DNA of 64,000 nucleotides from Typha latifolia (lineage: Eukaryota > Streptophyta > Magnoliopsida > Poales > Typhaceae), in assembly GCA_019914945.1 (NCBI GenBank), contig CM034100.1, forward strand, positions 4,229,209-4,293,208, written 5' to 3'. Below the pieces are notes generated by a model that was not told the origin of the DNA, ran no database searches, and saw only the letters and a program-made list of their open reading frames with translations. Below, in pieces: positions 27,301 through 39,759 of the stretch. The first letter of the stretch is position 1. Each line of letters begins with the position of its first letter. The translations under genes and the position numbers were made by a program.

Positions 27301-30300
27301 TCTTACCCTCTAATTATTTGTTTCTATTCCTATTTCACAAATGATAGGCTACAGTTTCTTTTCAAAATCACAGTTGTGTTATTAACAAGGAAATACTGCC
27401 CAAAAAGGTAAGCGTAAGACATACAAGATAATTACAGGAAAAAAAATCAACCTGTTCCATTAATTCTCTGACATCTTTCCCCTCCTTTTGGCTCTTCGCA
27501 ACACCTAATTCCACCCCAGATACTCTTTCAGCAAACTTCATAGTACTGAAAGTCTCAGAATAGGATAGAACATCTGGATTTATCTGTACAAACATCAGTG
27601 TCTTTGCATGTCCACCTGAACAATGAAGATTATTAGTTCGAGACAATTATAGTAGAAGACCAAATAAGAGAAACATAATCCATCAGTAGAAAAAGGAATA
27701 AAGTACCTAAAGAACTTTGTAGGACTTGAGTGAGCTTGCTATTTCGATACGGTACATGTGCACTTTTTTGTGATAAAGCAAATATAACATCTCCAAGAGC
27801 AGATAATGATTTGTTGATGTGTTGTGCTTCTTTAAGTCTATCACCTGTAACTTCAGAACGGTCAACCCTCTCACTTCCTGCAAGATCTACCAGATGAAGA
27901 GAACCACGCAAAGTAGCTCCTGTCTTCAAATCCATAGCTCGAACATGAACAGTCACGATACTGCAATAGAGCTTAGTGGTAAGGAGCATAAAAGATAGCA
28001 GTAGAATGTAGGGGCAGACAGACAAAAGGAAACCTGTGAGATCTGCTACTTCTATCGTTGAGAGCAGTGGCACCGACAGCCCTATTGGCAAGCCCTATTT
28101 GCATCAATTCGATCACATCAGAAGTTGATTTGACAGGATGCATACTAGCACCAGGAACAGCAAGCCCATTAGGTTGAGAAGTATGCAAAATCCCAAGTGT
28201 GTGGAAGTTAAAGAAAAGATAGTGTTGCTAATAAAACCTGATTTTTACCAATTTCAGGTTGGAAAAACATATAAAATGGAATGAGAATCAATTTACAGAT
28301 GTACTATTCCAAATTCTACCAAGTGGCGGGTAGGTAAGTTGAATATCACCAACTCCAGAGTATATGATAACTTTAAAAGTATGCATGAAAGGATATTTCT
28401 TCTGTGAGCCATCACTGAGGAGGAGATCACGGACTTGCTCATTGTATATTTCAACCATCTGAACACTGATTTCATACATAAACGTATCTTGTCTTTTCTG
28501 AGAAATATGGAAAAGGTCATTCAAAGCTCGATAGTTGACACCCCAATCCATCTCTGATGCAGAATTAGGACCAGTCTGAAACATTGTCAAGGACAATGTA
28601 AGCTAAGCACATTGCTCCGCAGATAGCCAAGAGAAAGCTGGTCAAAAATATTGGAAGAAAAAGTACAGTTGTATACCATTGTATAAGTTTTGCCAGATCC
28701 AGTCTGACCATATGCAAATATGCAGACATTGTATCCGTCAAGAACTGATCTAATTAGTGGTCGTATGTCCACGAAGACTTCCTCTATCAGATAGAAGGGC
28801 AAGAAATCAGAAGTGTGCCTAAGGCATGATAAACAATGATATCATCTGCCATAAACTATTGCATGCCGGTTCGTCCAATTGAAATTAGGAAAATGGATCA
28901 TGACAGAGGAAGATGTACAAATATAATTGCTATGTTATTAAGACCTTGAGTGGACACAGGAGCAAAGACTTTGTTGAACGTGAACATCCTATGTCCATCT
29001 TTGCCTTGTTTGGAAGGATTTGCAAGAAGAAGCTCGCCATTGTCACCAATATACTCAATTGTTGTCAACTTTTGATTTTCTCCAGCAAGAAAAGGTCTAA
29101 TCCGACAGTAAACCCGAATATTACCTGAACAACAAGTGCAGAATTAACCAGCTGATTACCACTGATCAATAAACGATATTAATTGCATATAATAAGGTGA
29201 GGTGAGTATAATAGGTACCTTTTAATTCCTGAACCTCGTTAAATAATCTCCTGTTTTCTGCAAGAGTTGCATAGTAATTTTCTGCAGCATCTGTCAATAC
29301 TTTTAGCCTTTGGCCTAAAAAGGAAACAAAATATGTGTCATAGTATCCAAATAAAAACGTGAACTTTTACAAAGAGTATGCAAACAGAAACACTTGTTAG
29401 GTAAATCTTCTTTACCCATGCTATTAAGTTCTTCAGACCATTTCTTTTGAGTATTTAAGACTTCATGCCTGATGGAAACGGAAGACAACCTCAAGTCCTG
29501 GTGCAAGAGAAATTCTTTAGACTTGAACTACTTGGAAGGAACTTAAAAAAACAGAAGTAAATTAACTTATACCTGCACTGAATGCAGTTGCAAACCCGTA
29601 AACTTGTGCAATATATTTTTCTTCTCATTCCAATTCTGATATTTTGATTCTGAAAATGTCTCAAGATCTTTTGTCCTCCTCCTTGACTCTTCTAATAAGA
29701 GTTCAACTTCTTTTATCCTCTGCTCCAACTCCACTTTTATTTCCATAGCCTTGGCTTCCAACCAATGACATTGTTGCTCATGTAACCTTTTTGTTATTTC
29801 CAGTTCTTGTTTGAGATTGGAGATTATATGATCACTATTTTCTTTGTCCTTCATGATCCTAACTACATCTTCCTTCTTAGTTTCGAGTAGTCGATGCTGT
29901 TCTTCATATGATTTTTTAGTCTCTTCTAGGTCTTGCTTAAGTTTTGAAATTATAAAATCATTATTTTCCTTTTCCTTCATCAGGCTAACCACATCTTCCT
30001 CCTCAAGTTTCTTTTTCTCTTCAACCCTGTTTTTCTCTGTCTGAAACAAGAATTATGGTTATAGTGTAATATTAGAGAATGGAAGCTTCATATTTCAGAA
30101 TACATAAAGAATAGTGTTCAGGAACGTTAGCTATTTAACATGTACGAAGTTGTATCTATTCATGCAGCCATCCTAGCCTCCTAGGTTGAGATAATCCTGG
30201 GTCTGCAACAATGATACAGTTGTTTGACTTGAGTGCTGACCTTCTAATTTCTAAGTTCTGACCATACAAATAACGTATGTTTATCCTTTATTAGCCCTTA

Positions 30301-33300
30301 CCTAAATTTCCTCTTTCTGGTATTAAAGTTAGGCTTATGCATTCTCTTTGGCTATTGGCCCATGGATTTCTAATACATAGGTGGACTATAGTGTATATAG
30401 TCCTCTTCATTAGAAAAGTTTTAAACTTATGGAGTTTGATATTGGTGTTTAGCCTTCAATGTTATTACTTAATAAATTTCCTAGAAAACAAAGATATTGC
30501 ATAACATCCTTGCACCCCACAATTACATTAAAAGTTAAAACAACATAACAACAGAATCACAACTTATTACTTGCCAGTTGTCACAGATAAAACAGCACAT
30601 GCATTTAAACAGCGCACTGTTTTAAAGAACTGGAACAGGATTCTCATACTGAATCTATAATCTGGTGTCTGATCTATCTCAAATTTCTTCATGCAATTGT
30701 TAACCTGTAGTGGTATTAAGCATGGTCATTCTAATGTGTCCTTTCAGAAACCAAGACTTCACAGATCCTTCAGTAAAGTTATATCATGAATGCTACTGCA
30801 AGACAACAGCAAATACAATGCTACATACTACATACTACATAGAGTACTTGGTGCCTTGGATTAAGCTGAACTAGAGATGAATTTGATTTCAATTGAATCC
30901 AGCAACAAGATGTGATTGATATAACTGATCTTTGCATTCTCAGGTTTATTGGTTCCTAAGAAATGCAAACCTGTACTCCTGGTTAACTACTTGAATTCAA
31001 TCAATCCATAGAATTAACTGGAATATCGTTGTGAATGGACAATACATATTTTATTCCATGGTAAATCAACTTTTGACATCATCATGCTTGTGCAAAGAAA
31101 AAACAACCGGAGTGTTCATTTAGGTTATCCATTAGGTACAATTAAACATATATAAACACACACACACACACATCATTTGTGTACCTATTTATGTGTGTAT
31201 ATACTATACATAACTGTATATATGATTATGTAAGAAGTTAAACTGTGTTATTTATGATTGTGGAAAGCAATGAAATTATGTCAATCAAAAAAACAAAAAG
31301 GACCACCAAAATGTAAAGGAAGCAACGTGTTGGACAGATAGAAATAGAAATCTATAAGTTCAATAAAACTTGAAAATGAAATAGTTTACAAAAGAACTTA
31401 AATGAAGAGCATAAAAGACAACTAGCAGATTCATAGATGTGAAATGGACCTTAATCTGTTTGAGCTGGTTCACAACAATCTGAAAGATGGAAAAAAAAGC
31501 AATTAGTACATCATCTCACAACAGCAAGCTCTAATAGCAACAAGGACTTAACAGTGCATTATTTACCCACGTGATATGATCACCATCCACATAACTACCT
31601 GAGTTTCTTCACTTGTCCCAGTGGCTAGTGTCTCAAGCACTTTGATCCTTGACTGGTACTTCTCTTCACGTGCTTTAATAAGATTGTTTTGCTGTAGACA
31701 TGTAAGTAAGTCATAATAAATATTCCATGGAAGTATGAATGCAAAAGGATCCCATCTTACATTTCGTATATGTTCTGCTTGAGTTGAAATACGACGTTCA
31801 ATCTCCTGTATGACCTTTCTCAACAAGCAAGCTACACGCTAGATGAAAACAATGGTAGCATGACTATGTTAGAAAAGAGAGAGTTACATTTCATAATAAG
31901 TGAAAGAAATAAATGTAAAAGAACAAAAGTTAACTATTTGGATGATATAAATAAACTAACTGTGTTGATTTCAGTAGCCTACATAAGGTATTTCCCCATT
32001 CTTTCTCTCGATACTTTCATCAAGAATCCCATTCACGACACTCAGCAGTGACTGTGTTGGTGCATTCTGCAGCAAGAATTCTTATAAAAACAAGGCATAT
32101 ATCCATTTTGTATTAGAAGTAAGAAGTAGACTCTTGAGGCTATTATTTAGAGCTTACATCCAAGCTATTTGATTTCATCATTTCAGAAATCTTAGCAGCA
32201 GGAATATCAGAATAACCCCCTTGTTTCATTTGGAAAACCTCATGGAACTTGTGCCCTGCGTGACGGGAGAGAGGACTTGATGGTTCTACAAAAGAATCGT
32301 AATTCATTTAACTCAATATATTCCTTGAAAATATTTCAATGGAACTTTCTTCTAGGGCATTATTACATATATACAATTGATGGCCTTCTTTTAAGAGAAA
32401 TTAATGGGCATCATAAAGAATGTAAGCAATAATATGTAATAGTGGTGCATAACGATGATCTATTCTGATACATCTAATTAACTAATATGAACTATTTAAT
32501 AAAATTTCAGATAAAAGAAGTTCCATTTTCATGCAGAAATCATCTGAAGCATTCAGCTCTTACATGCCAGAACTGAGGACTGTAAAACAAAATGAGGCCA
32601 AGCGCAAGATGATGCGAAAAAGATTGAAAAAGGAAACAAAAATTTGATAAGGTAATTCTATTTCTAGCAGGATATTGAGATTTTATCCAACAATTAGTCG
32701 TGTACTATGTAAGCAGCCAATTAGCAGAAACATAACCATTCATCTTATAGAACGGGCACATTTTCTTTAGAATGTAAAGATGACTGATGCTAGTATAATT
32801 TGTGCTCAAATTCTCAGATGAAGATGCTAGAAAAAGGTCTTCTCTGAGGGGGACAGAATCAGACATTTGAAGGCACATAAGAAAGGCAAATATTGCACAT
32901 TATTATAATCATCATTTCATGTCTAATGGCTACATCACCTTAATGATACTACCTTGGCTCAAAAACTTGAGATTTTCCTTGACAATATTAAATCTACAGG
33001 AAAATATTTATGATATCGGTGAAATTTTAGGGCTAGAGCCATCAGATCAACTTCAGTCTAAACACTTCCGGGAATTCGTTTAAAAGGTTTTACAAATTAC
33101 AAACCCAGGAACTACATTAGTTTCTAGATTAAATTTGATTAAGTAAATCTTTATGTTTAGATTATGTATAGTTGTAACTAGAGTATAATCAGCTATACAA
33201 TTAATTTCTGAGGGTCAAAGTTCTCAATTTAATACTCTTTGATCTGATCAGTAAACTAGATGTGCGCTACTCTGCCATAACCTGTTAGGCAAGCTAATAT

Positions 33301-34357
33301 ATGCAGTGTGAAACTAGAATTGATAAGGGGAACCTACAATAAACTTATCTCTTCCTTTTCATGTTGGATATTAAGCACCTGTAGTATTGTTATAAATACT
33401 CCTCCAGATCACCTATCTTTACCTGTAACTCTACATATTTATACACAACACCAGATATTTCCTTATGTTTCTACGTTAGCCCAACCAACTTCAACATATC
33501 AAGTTTTCAATTGTACAAGTGCAAACAAATGTGAGCATGGGCATACCTGACATAACAGAATTCCTTAGGATCCGTTGGAACTTTGTTTCCAATAAACTTT
33601 GCTTTCTTTCCTGTCCTAGGCCTTCAGTGTTCTGACTACCTTGAGCATTCTCCCTTCTTAAAACATCCATAGCCTCCAACCTACTACCTTCTAATAGTCT
33701 CCATCTCCTTCTCGCCTCACTGTCACCCTTGACTGGTGAATTGGGCTCCATGCCTTCTCCAACGCGAGAGATCAGACGATCCCTCAACGATAGAAGACAC
33801 ACTACTACTGCAGATATGGGTCCCTGTATCAATATAAAGAATATAAAACAACTCGAAGTGTTAGTGGAAGACAAGGTGCAATCTTTTTTAAATTCAGTCA
33901 TATCAATGCAATATACCTGTTCGAGGTCTGAAATCTTGAAATGAGGCATTTTCAATCTCTCTAGAGCTGAAAGAAACATGTTTACATGATCACCTCCTCG
34001 AGCCTGCAGTATAGATCATGATTAGATTGCCGCCTATACCCAGTCCAAGAATTATGAAAAAAAAACACCGTTTTCTGCAATTATAGACCTCTTCCAAATA
34101 ATCAGGACAGAGCCTTCTAAGAATTGCACATAACACTGTTCCATCAACCAACCGCGCTCTAAATTCCTCCTCGGATGCATCCAAAGACATGTTAAAATCT
34201 GAGAACAAGCTATTAAGCCATCCTATGACATCCGATCGCTTCTTAGCTGCTTGCATCGGAACAATAACTGAACCGCTTCAGATACAAAAAACGAAGAGAT
34301 CAACGAAATAACCAAATCTAAGTTTCAAACTTTACCCATCTCGTGGTTGCTCGCCAT
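24332..34357 (-). CDS. CH-domain kinesin-14 (KCH type)
   Basis: This is a minus-end kinesin that links actin (CH domain) to microtubules, with cytoplasmic, spindle or phragmoplast roles in the family. 21 exons encode 1122 aa: 34357-34336, 34267-34089, 34003-33917, 33823-33547, 32285-32158, 32066-31983, 31838-31761, 31691-31599, 31479-31450, 30040-29573, 29497-29416, 29314-29219, 29124-28945, 28783-28677, 28575-28397, 28198-28034, 27960-27707, 27615-27452, 26324-25789, 25095-25001, 24396-24332. Domains are CH (about 14-125), coiled coil (about 260-515), then a central motor (about 542-875) with GQTGSGKT (627-634), NDRSSRSH (744-751) and DLAGSE (777-782), and a Ser-rich tail ending TPKRWQ. The first exon encodes only seven residues plus one base; it is the least certain exon, together with the last two. 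The exon 15/16 junction fits only as an AT-AC intron. Confidence 0.93.
28199..28396 (-). other. U12-type AT-AC intron in the kinesin motor domain
   Basis: After DGSQK plus two bases (exon end 28397) there is no GT donor; the next bases are ATATCCTTTC, the U12 5' splice-site consensus. Upstream of the next exon (28198) the minus strand reads TTTTCTTTAACTTCCACAC. This holds a U12 branch point (TTTAAC, consensus TTCCTTAAC) about 10 nt before a terminal AC. Joining at these sites restores the family reading QKKLGI..TSQPNGL across the junction. Using GT-AG rules I found no join that keeps both sides. The intron is 198 nt long. Confidence 0.88.
29690..30040 (-). repeat. Internal duplication in the kinesin coiled coil
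   Basis: Exon 10 encodes two adjacent copies of a roughly 42-residue unit, one starting [17 protein letters not shown] and the next [17 protein letters not shown]. Both continue with K/N-LKQ-D/E-LE-TK and end near LE(T/A)K. The repeat lies in the stalk between the CH and motor domains. Confidence 0.7.
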
Positions 34358-37300
34358 GTCTTCTTCCCCCTCTTTCTCTTTCTCTGCCTCTGCCTCTCTC
34401 TCTCCTCGTTCCTACAACACCGGACTAATCATAGGACGAGGCTCCGGTTCTCGCATCAATCCAGCTTCGATTCCTACCGACGTTGACCAAGCTGGATCGA
34501 ATCGTACGGTTCCATCAATGAAATGAAGGACAAAATGATCGAGGCCACAAGAGGAGGGCAGAATCTTGCGCGACGAGAGGGAGAGGAGGAGAGGGAAGAG
34601 AGGAGATCGAAAGACGCGGGAGTCGTGGCCAAGTGGACAACCCCTGGACTTCTCTCAAGAGACCTTTTTATGGGTTATCTTTTTCCTCTCATTTTTTTTT
34701 GGTAAAGAAAGAAAAACCTTGGATTCTATTTTTAGTTCGTAGAGACAAGTAGAGGAGAGGGAGGAAGACGAAAGGAAAGCGGAGAGGAGGGAGGGAGAGC
34801 TGAAAAGCTTCTCTTCTTTTCCGTTTGCTGAGATAACGGCGTTAATTTCGCAACGATCCGGACGAGGTTGTTAGTTTTCGACGAGGAGCAGTTATTTCGC
34901 GGCTAAGGAGGGCACGAAGGTAATTTAGGACGAAATGGCGTGGCAACGTGTAATCGAAATTTTAAATATGACTCGATTGTCGGAGTTAGTAGTGATTGGC
35001 ACGGCGTCTGGCATTGAGCACTGTTGTGGTTTCCCGGTGTAAATATATACGAGTGTTTGCCGAGCTAACAAGAGTTATGTTATATGAGTGTTTGCCGAGT
35101 TAATTTCTACTTATTTAACTAGAATATTATTATATTTTTACTCCGCAAAAGAATTTAGATTAATATTCTTACTAATTATTTATATCACAATGGGTATTCA
35201 AATAATAATTTCAGCAAAGGTATAATTTGACGAGTATATCTACTTAATTTTTGATATGACAATATTAGGGCACGGGCATTGTATTATTATTGTTATTATT
35301 ATTATTATTATTTTTTTTGTTGAGAATATAACGTCTTCACTCACTCTTACAATAAATATCACTGGAAGTTAAAGTATCAGGTTCAGAGTCTTATCAATTT
35401 AAACTTTAGGATTCTTTGCGAAAAGATTATAACAGTAGGGAGTTAATTAGATAATTTTTGTAAAAGACAGGCTCTTTTTAGAAAAAGCAATGTTAGTATT
35501 CCAACCATAAAAGCACGTCTTTCTCGGGAATTTATTTTGACCCGGTAGTCTTCTGAAAGCAGTCGAGTTTAACTATATTGCACGTTTAGTAACAATGCAA
35601 CAGGGAACCCTGCAATGATATTTGGTCTAAACAATATGGGATACATGAAAGCACAAACCTTAGAAAAGGGAATCAAATAATAGAGTGTTGATGAAAAAAA
35701 ATTAATAGCAATTGGCAAGTAGAATAATTGGCATTAATTGCAGTTTTAGAATTTAAAAAACAAAGGACATGATTGAAACTAAAGAAGAAGAATACATGGG
35801 CACCAAATTATGGTCTCTGACTCTCTGTGCAGGATATAATAGAAATAAAACACGCCCATTATTTTGTTTTTCCTGGCTCTGCTTTATCACAGTAACTGCA
35901 GCAAGGCTTCTAATAAAAGAAAAGACAGCAGAAAAAAATTCTCAGTATTGGTCAGGTTGATCTTTTCATCTGTATGAAATTATTGTCATTCGCATAGAAT
36001 ATTGGACATCATTCTGAGTGTCACAAGGATAACAGTGTACCAAATCTATATCCAAGTCAAATTCAGGCCAATCCTCATGATATCAATATCCAACGGAATT
36101 CCCGCCAGTCTTCATCCTGCATCCTTGATAATGGTTCACCGTTCACGGCTCCAGTCGCTTTATACTTCACTAGTTTATTTGTCACCCTTTGACGGCATTC
36201 TGGTATAAGTATCACCTAAGACCATTTCATAAAACTTCATTAAAAATTATAAGATTCTCCTACAGATCAGTCATATATTCTAATCAATTATGAAGAATAA
36301 TACGAGCAGATGTTTACCCTATTACTCTCCATGAAAGTAAGATTAGCAATTATCACAAAAGTTAGTGAAGAACTTTCAATTTCTCATACAACATCAAATT
36401 TAAACAAGAGCGGGAAAAAATTTGTGCCACTTGGGATTCTTAGGTACATGGGAGCTGTTCCAACATTTGATATTAAGCAGGTAACGCTAAAAGAATTCAT
36501 CCTTCAGATAGTTTTATGCTGAACGATCAGAGAATATTGAAGCCACTGAAAGATAAAGTGATGAGGTACTGCAACCAAAAGAATCTTACATGTTCTGAAT
36601 AGACACAATTATGATGAAAAAAACAGTACAATTCATGATTAATATCTCATAAAAGCCACTTTAGCCTGATAGCAGAAGACTGATATCCTAAATATACTCG
36701 GTCCTAACTCAAAAACTGGGTCACATTTGATGTCAGGTTAACATACAGACATAATAGATCAACCTCCCAAGCTACCAGTCCAACGTAACATATCTGGTCA
36801 TCAGTATCTTACTAACAGAACACAACTAGTTTCCTGTGCACAACCATGTACTCTTGAGCATCTTGCGCAGAAGCACATGCCGAAGAGTCAAGTTAACCAT
36901 TTTACAATGCTTTTTCTGAAATGATAATCAAATAAAATTCACAAAAGTGCTAGAGGAAACATAAAGAATCGAAGAAAGGAAAAAAGAAGCAAATTTAATC
37001 ACTGTAGGAAGTTCATTGACTGAGTGAGACCTCCATTGAAATGCTCATGCTTGCTTCGCGAACTACAACGTAAAAAACAAAGTTACAACCAGTTTACCAA
37101 GCCGATAATTGAAATACGAGTACATTCAGACGCAGTAAATAATTTTGGTTACCATGTATATGTTGCATAGTACAAAATTTTGTACCATGAAGATGAAAGA
37201 CAAAATACTCGTCCACTGTTTACTGCTTCCAGATTATGTGAACTAATGTAGGCAAATTTCCTTCGGAAAAAAATAGTAGGACAGGGCAAAGCTTCTTAAA

Positions 37301-38131
37301 AATAGCCAATAACAGGTCCATTCTCAATAAGCATCAAGAATATGGATGTCAGTATAACAGTTCCTTAAAGCACTTTGAAAGGGCCACTGAGATATGATTT
37401 AGATTTATATAATGTCGTTCAGAGATAATGTTGAAGTAGAGATAAGATTCCTATATCTCACATGCTGGTTAACATAGTTACATAGAAAAAAGATCACTAT
37501 GATGCACATGCTGCAAGCATGTTAATGCTCTGCCTAATCTTACAAAAAGCTAACTGAAAGCCACAAGAGGAACAGCGAAATACAAATTAACAAGCCAAAG
37601 CACCATAATTAAAGATAAGAATACAAAGAATACGAGATAACATTGCCTTGGGAGTACATGAAGTAGGCAAAACAAATGCAAATGCTATCAACAAACAAGA
37701 TGAAAATTTAGGCAGTTCTCTTTCTTTATGTGGAGTTAGTAGCCAGAAGAAACTTAGTAAACATAAGTTCAATTGACAAACTGCATGTTGTATGTCATGG
37801 CATAAAAAGTTAAAGCTTTAAGCTTGACATCCATAAATTTCTAAATCGTCAAGTAAACACTTAATTGCTGTACAAACGACAAACTCAAAAATAATTAAAG
37901 ATGCCTACTACATCATATGATAGATCATGCAAGGGCAATATCAGAAATTGACAGTGGTTTCACCACTTGTTAGCTATAACTAACATGTAAGACAAGTAAA
38001 AGTTTAAAATTATATTGCATATCAAACTTTGTAGCCTCATTTCATATGGGCATTTTGACCCAAAGAGAAAAGATGTATGAGGATTGTTGCTTAAGTTGCA
38101 TGTTCTCCACCATCCCAAGTAGAAATGAACT
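34358..38131. other. Kinesin promoter side and intergenic region
   Basis: From 34358 to about 34500 the DNA is pyrimidine-rich on the plus strand, probably the kinesin leader. A purine-rich block at 34550-34800 follows and may be promoter. At 35050-35105 a short unit, GAGTGTTTGCCGAG, occurs twice. The remainder up to the kinase stop is AT-rich; no gene, RNA or clear mobile element was found. Confidence 0.45.
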
Positions 38132-39709
38132 TCAAGAAACCGTTCTTCCATAACAAACAGATGCAATGTATAGATTTTTTGCCCATTTCTCCTGCAAGCA
38201 TAAAGCTTAGTCATTATAAGTGCTCTATCATTTTAATCTACAAGACAAAGGAAAAGAGAAATTCTCACCTTTACATGTTGACTAGGAAAGGCAGATGTTC
38301 TAAGTGTCTCTTGTGTTTCATCTGCAGGTTTTCTTCTGGGTACACTCAAGACAAAGGCTGCCTGGTCCCATGTTGCAGCAGTTGCAGTAATTCGAAAACC
38401 ATTATCCCACCTATGGTGTATACCTTCACTAGGGTACAAGAAGTCAAGCTCAACTACCTGGAAATATAAAATCAACAATTCAGTATGCTTACTCCCAATT
38501 CAAGCTAATTGGAACATATCCCACAGGCTTTTTCTCCAAGTTTAGTAGAGAAAATAACTGACCTGATCTGAAAAGCCAGTATTCCTGGACATAACAATGG
38601 CCCAACGGCTTCCTGCAGTGGCCATGGCAGTTACGAAGAAACCCTCCTTCCATTTTTTGTTTATCCACTTGAAGGGAAATGAATCGCTAACCTTATAGGA
38701 CTGCTGTGAGTATTGTGTACCTAAAGAAGATTATATCATAAATTTTGAGCATATGTGTAAACATTTTTATCATTTTTGTTTATGCTTCAACCTGATAAAA
38801 ATAAATAGAATTACCTTTAGACATTACTACCAAAGAGCTACCATTGTTTGTTCCTGCCAGTGCACTAATATAATAATTTTTCTCCCATTGCTCCATTATC
38901 CACTCCTTTCATGGACAAAGAAAGTAAAATTTAATATGCAGAGAGATTTACAAGTATATGAGTTCCCTAAATGGAATTATCATGTTCCTGAAGTGTACAA
39001 AAACAGAATGAATTAAGAAGTAACTACTCACCTTGTGAAGAAAACACGGAGAGAGTTCATAAACTTGAGCAGTATAACAAGTGCCAGCATCCATGATCAG
39101 GGCCCATAGATTTGAGCAAGAAGCAACTGAGCTAATAAATAAACCATCTTCATTTCCTTTCTCAATATGCTGTGCCAGCCTAGCATCTGCGACGTTGTAG
39201 TGGTACCTACGACAAACAATTCAAAAATAACCAATTAACAAATACTTAATATTTAAAATATGCATATACATAGTAATTCCGAGATATTGTTGGTAGCTTT
39301 CTGACTTTAACCTTATACTTTGTATTAGCAAAAATTGAGCTTCTTCAAAAGTCTAGCGATTTCATTAGTTTGCAGCTCCTTTCCTAGAAAAATGTTTACC
39401 TTTCCTTGAGCTTTTCTACTTCTATTACCAAACTATAATATTTGTTGACTTATTCCATCAGACCAATAATTCTTTCCTCCAAGAAATACATTTAAAGAGC
39501 TTCTTTGTTTTCTACATATAATTACGTACTCTTTCAAGCAATGATAGCCCATGCTAGTGGCATGGGGCGTGTCAAACAGCACGCTCCGACGTGCTGAACA
39601 GCACATTCATGCATGTCATTTGCACGCATTCAACATATTTTTAATAAAAAATTTAGTATATTTAAATATGTTTTTGGATCTTTGGCATGTCAATTTTTTA
39701 TTTTTGGTT

Positions 39710-39759
<50 letters not shown>

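Noticed and set aside
28287..28396. Read-through of the kinesin exon into about 35 extra residues (YPFMHTFK...)
   Set aside because: It ends in a stop, breaks the motor domain and begins exactly at the U12 donor. It is intron sequence.
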